Assembly: GCA_002118135.1 (NCBI GenBank)
Contig: BDIU01000190.1
Span: 1-64,000 of the forward strand
DNA: 64,000 bases
Reading direction: 5' to 3'
Source of the DNA: Trebouxia sp. TZW2008
Taxonomy: Eukaryota; Chlorophyta; Trebouxiophyceae; Trebouxiales; Trebouxiaceae
Shown: in pieces, positions 1 to 11,500 of the stretch
How the letters are laid out: every line of letters begins with the position of its first letter
How positions within the stretch are numbered: position 1 is the first letter of the stretch
Notes under the pieces: model-generated
What the model saw: only the letters and a program-made list of their open reading frames with translations
Told to the model about the DNA's origin: nothing
Databases searched by the model: none
Program-made: the position numbers and the translations under genes

Positions 1-20
1 AGCTCAGCCGGCTGTTCAAG

Positions 21-2647
21 ATGGATTGCAGTTCTGTGTTCAATATTGCACCAAGTTCGTTGACCAGAGGAGCCGTCATAGCTCAGGGAGCTAACAACAC
101 GATGCTGTACGAAGCAAGCATGTCACAAAATGGGAGAAGCTTCCAGGTGAGAATGTATGCTGCTCAAATCACCTTGTCTGCTCTTTTGGTTCGAGTCTAG
201 GCAGTCTGGTGCAGCTAGTCTGATTCAGAAGTCTGATGCAGGTAGCAGTCAAGAGCTTCAACACAATCGGTGCATCAGCTGCTGTTGAGGCAGAGTTCCT
301 CAGGGAGATGCATATTGCACAGCTGGCCTCAGCCACCTGCCAGCGTGTGTGCCGCTTACTAGGCTGCTGCAAGCTGGACGGCAGAGTCTGCCTTGTGATG
401 AGCCTCTACACATCATCAGCAGCCAGTCTGTTGAGCAGCTCCCAAGGTTTGCCCAACTCTCTTGTACTGTCTTTACTCGTATGTCAACTACCAGCTTGTG
501 GAGCAACTTGGCGACATGCTCCTAGTCATTTATGTTTCAGCCTTCATTAGTCAGCTGATATGGAATTTGCTGCAAAACCAACCTGCGCCAAGCAATTCGA
601 GCTCAGGGCATAACCAACAGAAATGATGCTGTGCAGGGTCGCTGGACCTTACAAAGGTGCTGCCCATGGCCGGGGAGATTGTTGAGGCGCTGGGTGAGCT
701 TCACGCACAGAATATCTGGCATCTTGACCTCAAGCCAGCCAACATCCTGCTGGACAAGTATCAGCATGCCTACCTGGCCGACTTTGGCATCTCACATGCC
801 TTGCTGACACTTCAGAGCTGCACCGCTCAGACTGGCTTCATCGGCACTCCACACTACATGTGAGCTGTTGTAAATATACATGCATGCACGGCCTGCAGCT
901 TGCACCTCAAGTAGGGAGCGCATACAAGTTGTCAACGTTTAGACAGCTGTAAAGAAGGACTTTTACTGCTTTGCTGCTACGTGCGCATGATCAGGCACTC
1001 GCCTTTGCTGACATGGCCACAAATGCATCATTGATATGGTCAGCTGCGAGCAACCTGCGGTGCATCATGCAGGGCTCCAGAACAGGCAGACGTTGACTTT
1101 GGCTCCCGGGGCAGCCACACAGATGTTTGGGGGTTTGCCACAACCGTACTGCAGCAGCTGAAGGAACCGCAAACAGCATGCAATCAGGCACCGTCACTGC
1201 AATCTGTCACATTGCCAAATGCAACCTCGCCCTCTGCGCAGCTTCAGCAAGCTTCATCACAGCAGGTGATGCTTTCAACCCACCTATGCTTCTTGACTTT
1301 GCTCTTGGACGAAGCTGTGGCCATCCATTCTTTGCCCATACCAAATTCGTTATGGGAGCACTACAATCAAAATTATCACAGTAAGCTGCAACAGCTTTGT
1401 AACAGAACATGCAGTAGAGAAGCAATCCTTGCAGTTCATTGACAGGGCTGTTATGTCTGTCTGCTATGTGACAGAGACAACGGCTGTTTGCAATGACCAG
1501 ACCCTCCTGGACTGTTGCATTGCAGGATGCCAGCATTTCAATAGATGCATTGCCTGCACTGGTCGTCTCGCGAAAGTCAGAAGACACCAATGAGCAAGTT
1601 GCAGCAGCGAGTGCCTTGCACGTTCTTGCGCGCAGCTCTCAGCAGAACAAGGAAGCCGTCATTGCAGCAGATGCCTTGCCCGCGCTGGTCAGCTTGTTGC
1701 AGTCAGACAATGCCAGTGTACAAGCACAAGCAGCCTGGGCATTGGCCGCCCTTGCAGCTGGCTCTCAGCAGATCAAGGCTGCCATCTTTGCAGCAGATGC
1801 CTTGCCGGCACTGGTCAGCTTGCTGCAGTCAGACAATGCCGCTGTACAAGAGGCAGTAGCCGGGGCATTAGCCAACCTGGCAGCTGGCTCTCAGCAGATC
1901 AAGGATGCCATCTTTGCAGCAGGTGCTTTGCCAGCTTTGGCCGGCTTGCTGCAGTCAGATAATGCCGATGTACAAGCAAACGCCGCCTGGGCATTGGCCG
2001 ACCTTGCAGCTGGCTCTCAGCAGATCAAGGATGCAATCAATGCAGCAGGTGCTTTGCCAGCGCTGGCCGGCTTGCTGCAGTCAGATAATGCCGATGTACA
2101 AGCAAACGCCGCCTGGGCATTGGCCAACCTTGCAGCTGGCTCTCAGCAGATCAAGGATGCAATCAATGCAGCAGGTGCTTTGCCAGCGCTGGTCAGCTTG
2201 CTGCAGTCAGATAATGCCGATGTACAAGCAAACGCCGCCTGGGCATTAGCCAACCTTGCAGCTGGCTCTCAGCAGGTCAAGGACGCAATCAATGCAGCAG
2301 GTGCTTTGCCAGCGCTGGTCAGCTTGTTGCAGTGCGAAAATGCCATGGTACCAGCACAAGCAGCCTGGGCGTTGGGCGAGCTTGTAGCTGGCTCTCAGCA
2401 GATCAAGGACGCAATCAATGCGGCAGGTGCTTTGCCAGCGCTGGTCAGCTTGCTGCAGTCAGACAATGCCAGTGTACAAACACAAGCAGCCTGGGCATTG
2501 GGCGAGCTTGCAGCTGGCTCTCAGCAGATCAAGGATGCCATCATCTCGGCAAATGCATTGCCTGCACTGATTTGCTTATCAAGGTCACATCACAGCATGG
2601 CACAGACTCGGGGTATAGTGCGTAGTCAAGCAGCTGTAGGCCTATGA
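21..2647 (+). CDS. Protein kinase fused to armadillo repeats, copy A (C-lobe deleted)
   Basis: Predicted Ser/Thr-type kinase followed by ARM repeats, a scaffold-like signalling protein. Exons read as 21-146 (may start further upstream), 242-446, 637-859, 1073-1265 and 1526-2647; phases fit, giving 622 codons. The glycine-rich loop region precedes VAVK (ATP lysine). The catalytic loop reads HLDLKPAN, so the HRD arginine is leucine; DFG and GTPHYMAPEQ follow across a splice junction. After HTDVWGFATT the model jumps straight to a linker: about 530 bp encoding the rest of the C-lobe, present in copy B (about 4756-5290), is missing. The ARM part has eight full repeats of about 42 residues plus a partial ninth; repeats 4-6 are nearly identical in DNA. 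The last dozen codons lie inside the foldback at 2610 and are antisense to a DGAT1 tail. Probably an inactive kinase or a pseudogene unless the first three exons splice to copy B. Confidence 0.7.
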
Positions 2648-3379
2648 AGTTGTACTGTACAGTTAGGACTGTTGCCTTTGAACCTGCAGTCAGTGTTGTG
2701 TTGAGGTTGTGTTAAGTGTGACCCTGAATCTAAGACATGGTTTGCCCTAGTACATTTGTGCTTTGAATCATAGTTGGAATGCATCAATGAGCAAGTCGTG
2801 AGCAAGGTGTGCTGTGCATAGTCGTTGATTGCATTTCAGCTTCGAGGAGGCAAGCAAATTTTTTGACACCTGGGGGCATACGGGTTTTATGTAATGCTGT
2901 CTGCGCATTTTATTTTTTGTGGTGTCACACTCTGCAGCGCGCTTGACCTCTTGCTGTCAAAAGCAATCTCTGCAGCTGCTCAGCCAAATTTCAGCATGCA
3001 CAAGATAGCATCCTTGCTGAAACGCCTGATTGACAGCAAGAGGTCAAGCGCGCTGCAGAGTGTAACACCACAAAAAATAAAATGCGTAGATAGTGTTACA
3101 TGAAACCTGATGCCCCCAGGTGACAAAAAAGTTGCTTGCTTCCTCGAAGCTGAAATGCAATCAACGACTATGCGCAGCACACCTTGCTCACGACTTGCTC
3201 ATCGATGCATTCCAACTATGATTCAAAGCACAAATGTACTAGGGCAAACCATGTCTTAAATTCAGGGTCACACTTAACACAACCTCAACACAACACTGAC
3301 TGCAGGTTCAAAAGCAACAGTCCTAACTGTACAGTACAACTTCATAGGCCTACAGCTGCTTGACTACGCGCTATACCCC
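2610..3379. repeat. Foldback: 350-bp inverted repeat with 69-bp loop
   Basis: Left arm 2610-2960 and right arm 3030-3379 are reverse complements with very few mismatches (two in the stretch 2645-2740 that I compared base by base). The right arm contains the last codons and 3' flank of the DGAT1 fragment at 3364-4376, and its outer 125 bp also match the flank of the intact DGAT1 (about 8440-8565). The left arm is the inverted copy and supplies the stop codon of the upstream ARM gene. It looks like a recent inverted duplication of a DGAT1 tail, not a transposon: I see no target-site duplication and no transposase. Confidence 0.9.
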
Positions 3380-4376
3380 ACTGCAGGGTCTACCAAAGAC
3401 CCTGGAACAACATTCAACTTGCCGAAAGGCATCTGACTTTCAGACATGTGCAAATGAACATAACCATGATAGTACATGATCATGCACAAAGGCTGACCGA
3501 GGATACAGAATGAGATCCAGAAGATCATGTTGCCTAAAATTGGCTTCTTGACTTTCCTCTTGAGGACCTCAGTCCAGACCATGGGAATCTGCAGCCAGCA
3601 GAATCAAGCTGAGACTCTGCCAAACAGCAGGCAACAACTTCTTCCGCAACACTTGTACTATGGAGCCCTCAGAGCAAAAGCAGCACCACGCAAGCGGTTC
3701 AAGGTGTCGCATGGTCATAGGACATCATAGTTGTTGATTTGTCAAATAGCCACACTGCATTGCTGATGTTCATGTCACACAACATAAGCCTTCAAGGCCG
3801 GTATGAGGCGGCAATTCAGGCAACACCTTGAATGCATATGCAACAAGACTCAGTTGCAGGTCCATGGCATCATCTGCTGCACCCAATTCCATTGAAAATT
3901 GAATTTTGAATTGCACAAAATCAAATCTAATTGCAGGACCAACAGACAGCAGCACATCAGAGCGACAGCCTCCAAGCAACATTGCCAAACATGGGTGCCT
4001 GTTTTACACCAGGCTTAGTCTGAGCTCAGACCATCTTGTCTCACAGGCAAGCTGGTATGAGGTTCAGAACATGCTGGAAGTGCTTGACATGGCATCACAA
4101 TTGCAACAGAGACAGCGTATGCGCAACAGCATACTGACAGCAGAGCTAAAATGACTTGCCTGTCCCAGCATGCCAAAGAAGGCATACCCCTTGATGCTGT
4201 GCAAGGGCACTGCAAGCAACAGCTCGTGACACACAGCAGACAGCAGATGACATCGCCACGCCCATCAGCCGGCTGCCAGTTCTGGAGCGGATGGGGATGT
4301 AGACATGACGCAACATCCAATGATGCATGTTCCACAGCGTCCAGTACTCTCCAACGGACTCTGCGTTCCACCACGC
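3364..4376 (-). pseudogene. Broken duplicate of the DGAT1 3' end
   Basis: Two exons homologous to the last two exons of the DGAT1 at 8549-19544. The first (4376-4160) carries AWWNAES and the region of the catalytic histidine but is 8 nt shorter than its intact counterpart: a 6-nt deletion removes PV from NMPVHHW, and a 2-nt deletion just before the FHEL catalytic motif shifts the frame. The second (3588-3364) keeps GNMIFWISFC and GQPLCM and ends in TAG. All upstream exons are absent; the homology stops near 4510 in the middle of a relic exon copy. The GC donor (GGACAG/gcaagt) is conserved. A non-functional by-product of the tandem duplication. Confidence 0.88.
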
Positions 4377-4666
4377 CTGCATACAGCATGCCTTGATTAT
4401 CTTTTTGTTTGGTTTTGTTTTGGATTTTTTTCCCATTTTGTGTTTTGACTTGCTGCCTGTTCTGTTATGGATGGGGATGCAGACGTGGCTCAGCAGCCAG
4501 TGATGCACGGCAGCTGTTTCAGTTTGTCAATGCTATGACAGCTGCAAAGAAGAACTTTAATTATGCTCTGTGCACATGACCCGGCACTAGCCTCTGACGT
4601 GGCAATTTCATGAATCACATGATTAGCTGCCATGCAATGGCCTCAGCCATCTGGTGCATCATGCAG

Positions 4667-7600
4667 GGCTCCAGAACAGGCAGACGCTGACTTCGGGCCA
4701 CAGGGCAGCCACACAGATGTTTGGGGCTTTGCCACAACCACACTGCACCTCACCATGGGTCAGCTGCCATACAGTGGCCTCAGCCAATTTCAGATCATGA
4801 CAGCTATGATAAAAAGGAAACCACCTATTGTGTCTGAGGGCCTGCCAGGGTGGCTGCAAAAACTTTTGAAACGTTGCCGCAGCTTTGATGTTGCCCAGCG
4901 CCCATCTGTTGCGCAATTGTCACAGGTCAGTCAAAACATGAAGTACAGCCTAGCCTGCAACAAAGTCGCTGCTTTTCATGCAGATGAGGGGTCAAATTTG
5001 ACCTCTTGCTGAGATGCATGTGTGCTGCACAACGTACCCTCAAAGGCAACACGAATGTCTATTGCAAAAGGCACACAGTCATGAGTCTGAAGACACCTGA
5101 ACACTGTCAGTCTCCCATTTGTATTCACACCCAACTTTGTGTTGCACCGCAACAATGAATTATGCAGCAATGCAAGCTTGCCAAGCACTTGCAACCATCT
5201 ATCACACATTTTGGTGCTGGTGTCTTTCCACAAGATTCACATTGACAAGATTCTTGGCTGACATACAAAGCAATGTGTCTTTGTAGGCATTGGAGCAGCA
5301 GCTGAAGCAGCTGCAAACAGCTTGCAGCCAGACACCGTCACTGCAATCTGTCACGTTGCCAGATGCAACCTCGCCCTCTGCGCAGCCTCAGCAAGCTTCA
5401 CTTCAGCAGGTGCTGCCTTGGGCCCGCCTACGACTCTTCACTTGCTATGCATGTTGCATAAAGTTGTCGCCATCCATTCTGTTTCCACACTAAATTCGTT
5501 TTGCCCATGTATTGATGCAGCCTGTCTTAGCAAGCTGCAACAGCTGTGTGACAGAACATGCAGTAGAGAAGCACTTTTTGCAATGATGACTGAATGGGCT
5601 ACTATGTCTGCTTGCTGTGTGACAGAGAAGTACGTTTGCTGGCAACAAGCAAACCATGCTGACTTGTTGCATTGCAGGGTGCCATCATTTCAGTAGATGC
5701 ATGGCCTGCACTGGTCGCCTCATTAAAGTCAGACGACATCAAAGTGCAGACTGCGGCAGCCACTGCCTTGGGTGGTCTTACCTGCAGCTCTGAGGAGAAG
5801 GCTGCTATCTTTGCGGCAGGAGCATTGCCTGCGCTCACCAGCTTGCTGAGATCTGGCGATTCCACAGCTCAGGCAGCAGCAGCCACAGCATTGGACAACC
5901 TTGCACACTGCTTCCAACAGAATGACGCCATCATTGCAGCAGATGCATTGCCAGCACTAGTCAGCTTGTCAGTGTCAGACAATGTCAAGGTACAAGCACC
6001 AGCAGCCTGGGCATTGTTTGACCTTGCACGTGGATCTCAGCGGACTAAGGACGCCATCATTGCAGCGGATGCGTTGACGGCACTAGTCAGCTTGTTGATG
6101 TCAGATAACGCTAGGTCTCAGGAATTAGCAGCCTTTGCATTGGCAAACCTTGCAGATGGCTCTCAGCAGACCACAGATGCTATCTGTTCAGCCAGTGCAT
6201 TGCCTGTGCTCCTTGGCTTGCTGATATCTGCTCACTCCACAACGCAAGTTGCAGCTGCCACAGCATTGCGTCAGCTTGCACAGAGCGTCCAGCAAAACAC
6301 GCATGCCAATATTGCAGCACGTGCATTGCCGGCACTGGTCAGCTTGGCAAAATCAGACAAGGTCTCTGTGCACAAAGCAGCAGCAAGGGCACTGGCTGCG
6401 CTTGCAGATGGCTCTCAGCATACCAAGGATGTAATCATTGCAGCAGATGCATTGCCAGCACTGATCAGGTTTTCACAGTTAGACGATGCTAATGTGCAAG
6501 AAATAGCAGCAATTGCTTTGGCATGCCTTGCAGATGGCTCTCAGCACAGAAAGGACGCCATCATTGCAGCAGATGCATTGCCAGCGCTGGTCGGCTTGTT
6601 GTACTCAAACAGTGCCCATGTACAACTAGTGGCAGCCAGGGCGCTGCAAGTCCTTGCAACCGGCTCTCAACAGAACAAGGATGCCATCTTTGCAGTGGGT
6701 GCATTGCCTGCGCTGGTCAGCTTGTTGCAGTCAGGCAATGATTATGTACAAATGCAAGCAGCCACAGCATTAAGCAACCTTGCAAGTGGCTCTCAGCACA
6801 ATAAGGATGCCATCATTGCAGCAGACACCTTGCCAGCGCTGGTCAGCTTGTTACAATCAGTCAATGTCAACGCACAAGCAAGAGCAGCCTGGGCATTGGG
6901 AGTCCTTGCAGTTGATTCTCAGCACAACAAAGATGCCATCATTGCAGCAGATGCATTGCCAGTCTTCACCAACTTGTTAAAGTCAAACAGTGATAATGTG
7001 AAAGAGATAGCAGCCTGGACATTGGGCCACCTTGCAGATGGCTCTCAGCACAACAAGAGTGCCATAGCTTCAGCAGGTGCTTTGCCAGCGTTGGCTGGCT
7101 TGTTGAAGTCAGACTGTGCTGGTGTACATCACCAAGCAGCTTGGGCGTTGCAAGTCCTTACAGCTGGCTCTCAGCAGAACAAGGTTGCAATTTTTGCAAG
7201 GCGTGCATTGCCCCCGTCAGTCAGCTTATGGAAACCAGACAATGTTGATGTGCAGTTCGAAGCAGTCAAGGCACCGGGCAGCCCTGCAGCTGGCTCTCAG
7301 CAGCACCAGGATGCCACAGTTGTACCGGATGAAGTGCTGGCATTAGTCAGCTTGCTGAAGTCAGATGATGTCTTGGTACAAGGGACTGCATTGAGGACGT
7401 TGGCCAACTTTGCAGACGGCTCTCTAGAGACCAAGGATGCCATCATTGCAGCTGATGTATTGCCAATGCTTGTTGGCTTGTTGGAGTCAGACACTGATAC
7501 TGTACAAGCGCAAGCAGCCTGTGCACTGGGAAACCTTGCAGCTGGCTCTCAACAGAACAAGGATGCAATCTGTGCTACGGCATTGCCCACGCTGGTCAGG

Positions 7601-7711
7601 TTGATGCAGTCAGACCATGACCTTGTACAAGAAGAAGCAGCCAGTGCATTGGCAACCCTTGCAGGTGGCTCTCAGAACAGCAATGTCAAGCTTGAGGATG
7701 CCGATGTATAA
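4667..7711 (+). CDS. Kinase C-lobe plus 16 armadillo repeats, copy B
   Basis: Exons 4667-4925 (C-lobe: APEQ, HTDVWGFATT, a MGQLPYSG stretch, then the conserved RCRSFDVAQRPS arginine region), 5287-5409 (linker) and 5678-7711 (ARM). The first exon begins in the phase that follows exon 637-859 of copy A, and no N-lobe exists between the two copies. The likely full product is therefore exons 21-146, 242-446 and 637-859 spliced over copy A into these exons (989 codons), a complete kinase with a long ARM tail. ARM repeats are about 42 residues with the core ALPALVSLL and GSQ turns and are more diverged than in copy A. The TAA at 7709 is a CAA-to-TAA change inside a further repeat whose remains run on to about 7830. 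Expression from a separate start near 4632 is the alternative. Confidence 0.72.
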
Positions 7712-8548
7712 GAAGCCGATGTATAAGAAGAAGCAGCCTGTGCGTTGACATTTCTTGTTGTTTGCTCTCAGGAGAACAAAATGGCTGTCATTGCAGCAGA
7801 TGCATGCCTGTATTGTTTTGCTTACTAGGATCATTCCACGCAGATGTACAGACTCATGCATTCAGAGCAACAGCCATCGACTTCATTGGCAGTCACTAGA
7901 CTGAGATTGCATCAGCAAAACGAGTGCAGCGTGCATGATTCATTTGGTGCGCAGCTTACATGATTGGCTGCTGACCGCATCCAATTTCTCCTTGGGCAAG
8001 CAGATGCAGCTGCTGAGCCCAGCATGCACCAAGTGCAAGTGCTGGTCAAAATCAGCTTCGCAGCTTGCCATATACGTACTGGGCGCTTGCTTCTGAATTA
8101 ACGAGTTGCAGGTGTTCAATACCCTGATCGCAATAGTCAGCGAACTTATTGCAAGCAATGACTTGAGCAAGTCTAAGTCTTGACGAACTGCTGGTTTACC
8201 AATCATGATTTACTGACAAGGTAGTGCTTTTCCAGCGACTTTCGGTCAAACAAGGGTGCTGTCAATCAGAAGGATTATGAGCCTCTGCAGCTCCACAGCA
8301 GTTTTGGATTTGAGCATGCACAACATTATGTCCGTGCTTGAGCTTGAAGCTGACTCTATTGACCACGAGGCGCATAATTTGTTCACGGATTGCTCATCCA
8401 AACATGTTTCAAGACACACACACAAATTAGAGCAAACCATCCTAAACTCAGGGTCACGCTTGACACAACTTCAACACAACGCTGACTGCAGTTGCAACAG
8501 CAATGGTCGTATCTGTATGGTACAAGTTCATGGGCCTAAAGCTGCTGA
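7712..8548. other. Gene-free stretch with ARM-repeat debris and DGAT1 3' flank
   Basis: 7712-7830 still reads as an armadillo repeat (EEAACAL, then ENK and VIAADA) after the stop, including a small local duplication of GATGTATAAGAA. From about 8250 to 8548 the sequence resembles the DGAT1-side arm of the foldback (for example TGCTCATCCAAACATG against TGCTCATCGATGCATT). Nothing else recognised. Confidence 0.6.
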
Positions 8549-11500
8549 CTACGCACTGTACCCCACTGCAGGGTCTACCAAAGACCCTGGAACAACATTC
8601 AACTTGCCAAACGGCATCTGACTTTCAGACATGTGAAAATGAACATAATCATGATAGTACATGATCATGCACAAAGGTTGACCAATGATACAGAAGGAAA
8701 TCCAGAAAATCATGTTGCCCAGAATTGGCTTCTGGACTTTCCTCTTGAGGACCTCAGTAAACCAGACCATGGGAATCTGCAGCCAACAGAATAAAGCTGA
8801 GACTCTGCCAAACGCCAGGCGACATTTTCTTCTGCAACACTTGTGCTACGCAGTGCAAAAGCAGTACCATGCAAGCGGTCCAAGGTGTTGCATGATCATA
8901 GGACATCAGCGTTGCTGATCTGTCGAATAGCCACACTCCATTGCTGATGTTTATGTCACACAACATATGCCTATGAGGCAGATGTGAGACGGCGTTTCAG
9001 GCGACAACTTGAATGCATATGCAACAAGACTTAACTGCAGGTCCATGGCATCATCTGCTGCACCCATTTCCATTAAAAATTGAATTTTGAATTGCACAAA
9101 ATCAATTATAGTTGGAGGACCAACAGACAGCAGCACATCAGAGCGACAGCCTCCAAGCAACATTGCCAGACATGGGTGCCTGTTTTACACCAGATTGAGT
9201 CTGAGCTCAGACCATCTTGTCTCACAGGCAAGCTGGTATGAGGTTCAGAATATGCTGGAAGTGCTTTACATGGCATCACAACCCCAACAGAGACAGCTTA
9301 TGCGCAACAGCATACTGACAGCAGAGCTAAAATGGCTTGCCTGTCCCAGCATGCCAAAGAAGGCATACCCCTTTATGCTGTGCAAGGGCACTGCAATCAG
9401 CAGCTCGTGGAATACAGCAGACAGCAGAAATGACATTGCCACACCCATCAGCCGGCTGCCAGTTCTGGAGCGGATGGGGATGTAGACATGACGCAACATC
9501 CAATGATGCACGGGCATGTTCCACAGCGTCCAGTACTCTCCAATGGACTCTGCGTTCCACCACGCCTGCATACAGCATGCAGCATGCCTTGATCAACTTT
9601 TTGTCTGGTTTTGTTTTGGATTTTTTTCCCATTTTGTGTTTTGACTTGCTGCCTGTTCTTGAACTGATGGGGATGTAGACGTGGCACAGCATCCAGTGAT
9701 GCGTGGGCATGTTCCACAGCATCCAGTACTCTCCAGTGGACTCTGCATTCCACCATGCCTGCATGCAGCAGCCGATGTTGGCTTTTTTTTGTGAAAGGTC
9801 TTCTTGCTGAGTTTTCATGCAGTTTGCATGTCTCATGTGAAGCTATCAAGAAGACACCAAAATGTCAATGTAGTGCTCCTCTTTTGAGATGTTGTCATGA
9901 CAGATTTTTCATGTCTTTTTCTATCTTGAATTTGTTTGTTGTTTGAATAAGGCAAAACGTTGATTGCAACTTTTTCTGGATTCCAGCATGTAGACCCCTG
10001 CTATCTGCGGGCTTTAAGTTTGCACGCATGTGGTTATGTCTTGAGACTCTGGTCTATCGTATGTTACTCAACAGGTGCTCACCAGGTAAAACTCCCTGTC
10101 GCCAAAGCGGGTGAACTCTGCGGTGATGTTGAGGAGGAGGTGAAAGAGGGTATAAAAGACCACGAGCCAGCCCCACAGCGTCGGCACTGACAGCTTCAGC
10201 AGCCGCTCAAAGGCTTGCAGGTAGCGCAGCTCGTTGAACGCCCCGTAGCTGTTGATGATGGCCGGAAACACGTACTGCTCCGTCAACACCAAGCCGAAGA
10301 CGCAAGCCACCACGAGCTCGCAGATCCTCCTGCAGCAACAGGGGAAAGTCTAATTCGGTACAAGACAGCAGCTACCGCCAAACAGCAGGCTCGAAGTCGC
10401 TTCCTGCATAAGTAAACGACGGTCAACTGCATGCATGGCTGGTGATCAGGCGGTGACACTGACTCATCTGAGTCCAAGCAGCCTTTATCAGGAACAAAAT
10501 TTCCTCGTTGCTGCAAATGGCCTTGCCATAGCCATTGGAGGAAGCAATGACGGTGTCACTAACATGATCAACTAAGGCAGCAACCAGGCATGCATACCAT
10601 GTCCAGGCAACAACCTCGGCCAGCATTGATAGCTAAGCTGTTGGTGGGATTGCACATGGCTTTACACAAGGGCACGCACTCTGTCTTTTACAAGCTGCTC
10701 AGTAAGACATCATAACAGGTGATGCACCTTTTGTTTTGGTGCTCTTGCAATCAGCAGCCTGTGAATGGCTGATTGCCATTCACAATACAAAGACACTGGA
10801 GACAATGCAGACAATACGTATGCCATCAGGTCATGCATCAAAAAATTGAGAAAACAAGGCTCCAAGTGTCAAGTGCAGATGCAGCCTGGCAGAAAGTAGT
10901 CTGGGCAAACAAACATTGGTCTACCGCTACTCACTTGATGACCCAGCGGATTCTGAAGCGACTACTCCTAGGGTACGCAACCTGGTACACCAGGGTTGGA
11001 GCCGCCAGGAAGTACAAGAGGTTGTTGAGAACAAGGTTCTCAGGGTACTGGACTGCACTGCCATCCAGATTGAGGACGGGGCAGCTGGATCCGCGTTCCC
11101 CAATCCTCACCTCATTTTTTCTCCTAGCTGACCTGTGTCACAGAGAATGCAATGAGGACTGCAAAGCAGTCATTGAATTTTTGTTTCTTGCCAAGCTGTA
11201 AAGAAAGAGTAGAAGAAAACAAGGCTGAGCACAGGGCAGCTAGATCCATGTTTCCCAATCCTGACCTCCTTCTTCCTCTGACTGACCTGCACAACAGGAA
11301 AGACAATGTCTTCGACAAAAAGGCTGAGTGGCAAGAACCACCTTCTTGCTGCTTGCCAAGCTGCACAACAGCAGTGACGCATCCACATTGAGCAGCGGGC
11401 AGCTAGATCCACGCTTCCCAATTCTCGACCTCATTTTTCCTTCTGCCTGATCTGCAGAAAAGATACTGTTATCTAAAAGAACTGTCAAGCTGCATGCGTG

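Larger units (their letters stand above)
930..9705. repeat. Tandem segmental duplication, copies A (930-4510) and B (4520-9705)
   Basis: Sequence from about 930 (AAAGAAGGACTTTTACTGC) recurs from about 4520, and the two blocks run in parallel: kinase C-lobe exon, linker exon, ARM exon, then an opposing DGAT1 tail ending in a partial AWWNAES exon. Copy A is shorter through the C-lobe deletion and fewer ARM repeats, and has gained the foldback. Copy B is longer (16 ARM repeats) and joins the intact upstream part of DGAT1. Kinase N-lobe and catalytic-loop exons (21-859) lie outside the unit and exist once. Confidence 0.82.

Noticed and set aside
2610..3379. MITE or foldback transposon
   Set aside because: The arms contain DGAT1 coding and flanking sequence, no target-site duplication was seen, and no second copy occurs in the window.
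4015..4508. Cys-rich minus-strand frames as novel small proteins
   Set aside because: They are frame-shifted readings of the DGAT1 exon copies and intron.
1560..7710. CRISPR-like array from the regular 126-bp periodicity
   Set aside because: The period is an ARM protein repeat, open in one frame with no short conserved spacer-separated repeat; the DNA is eukaryotic.
10773..11420. Plus-strand frames at 10773-11201 and 11152-11391
   Set aside because: They are antisense to DGAT1 exon 10 and its relic array.
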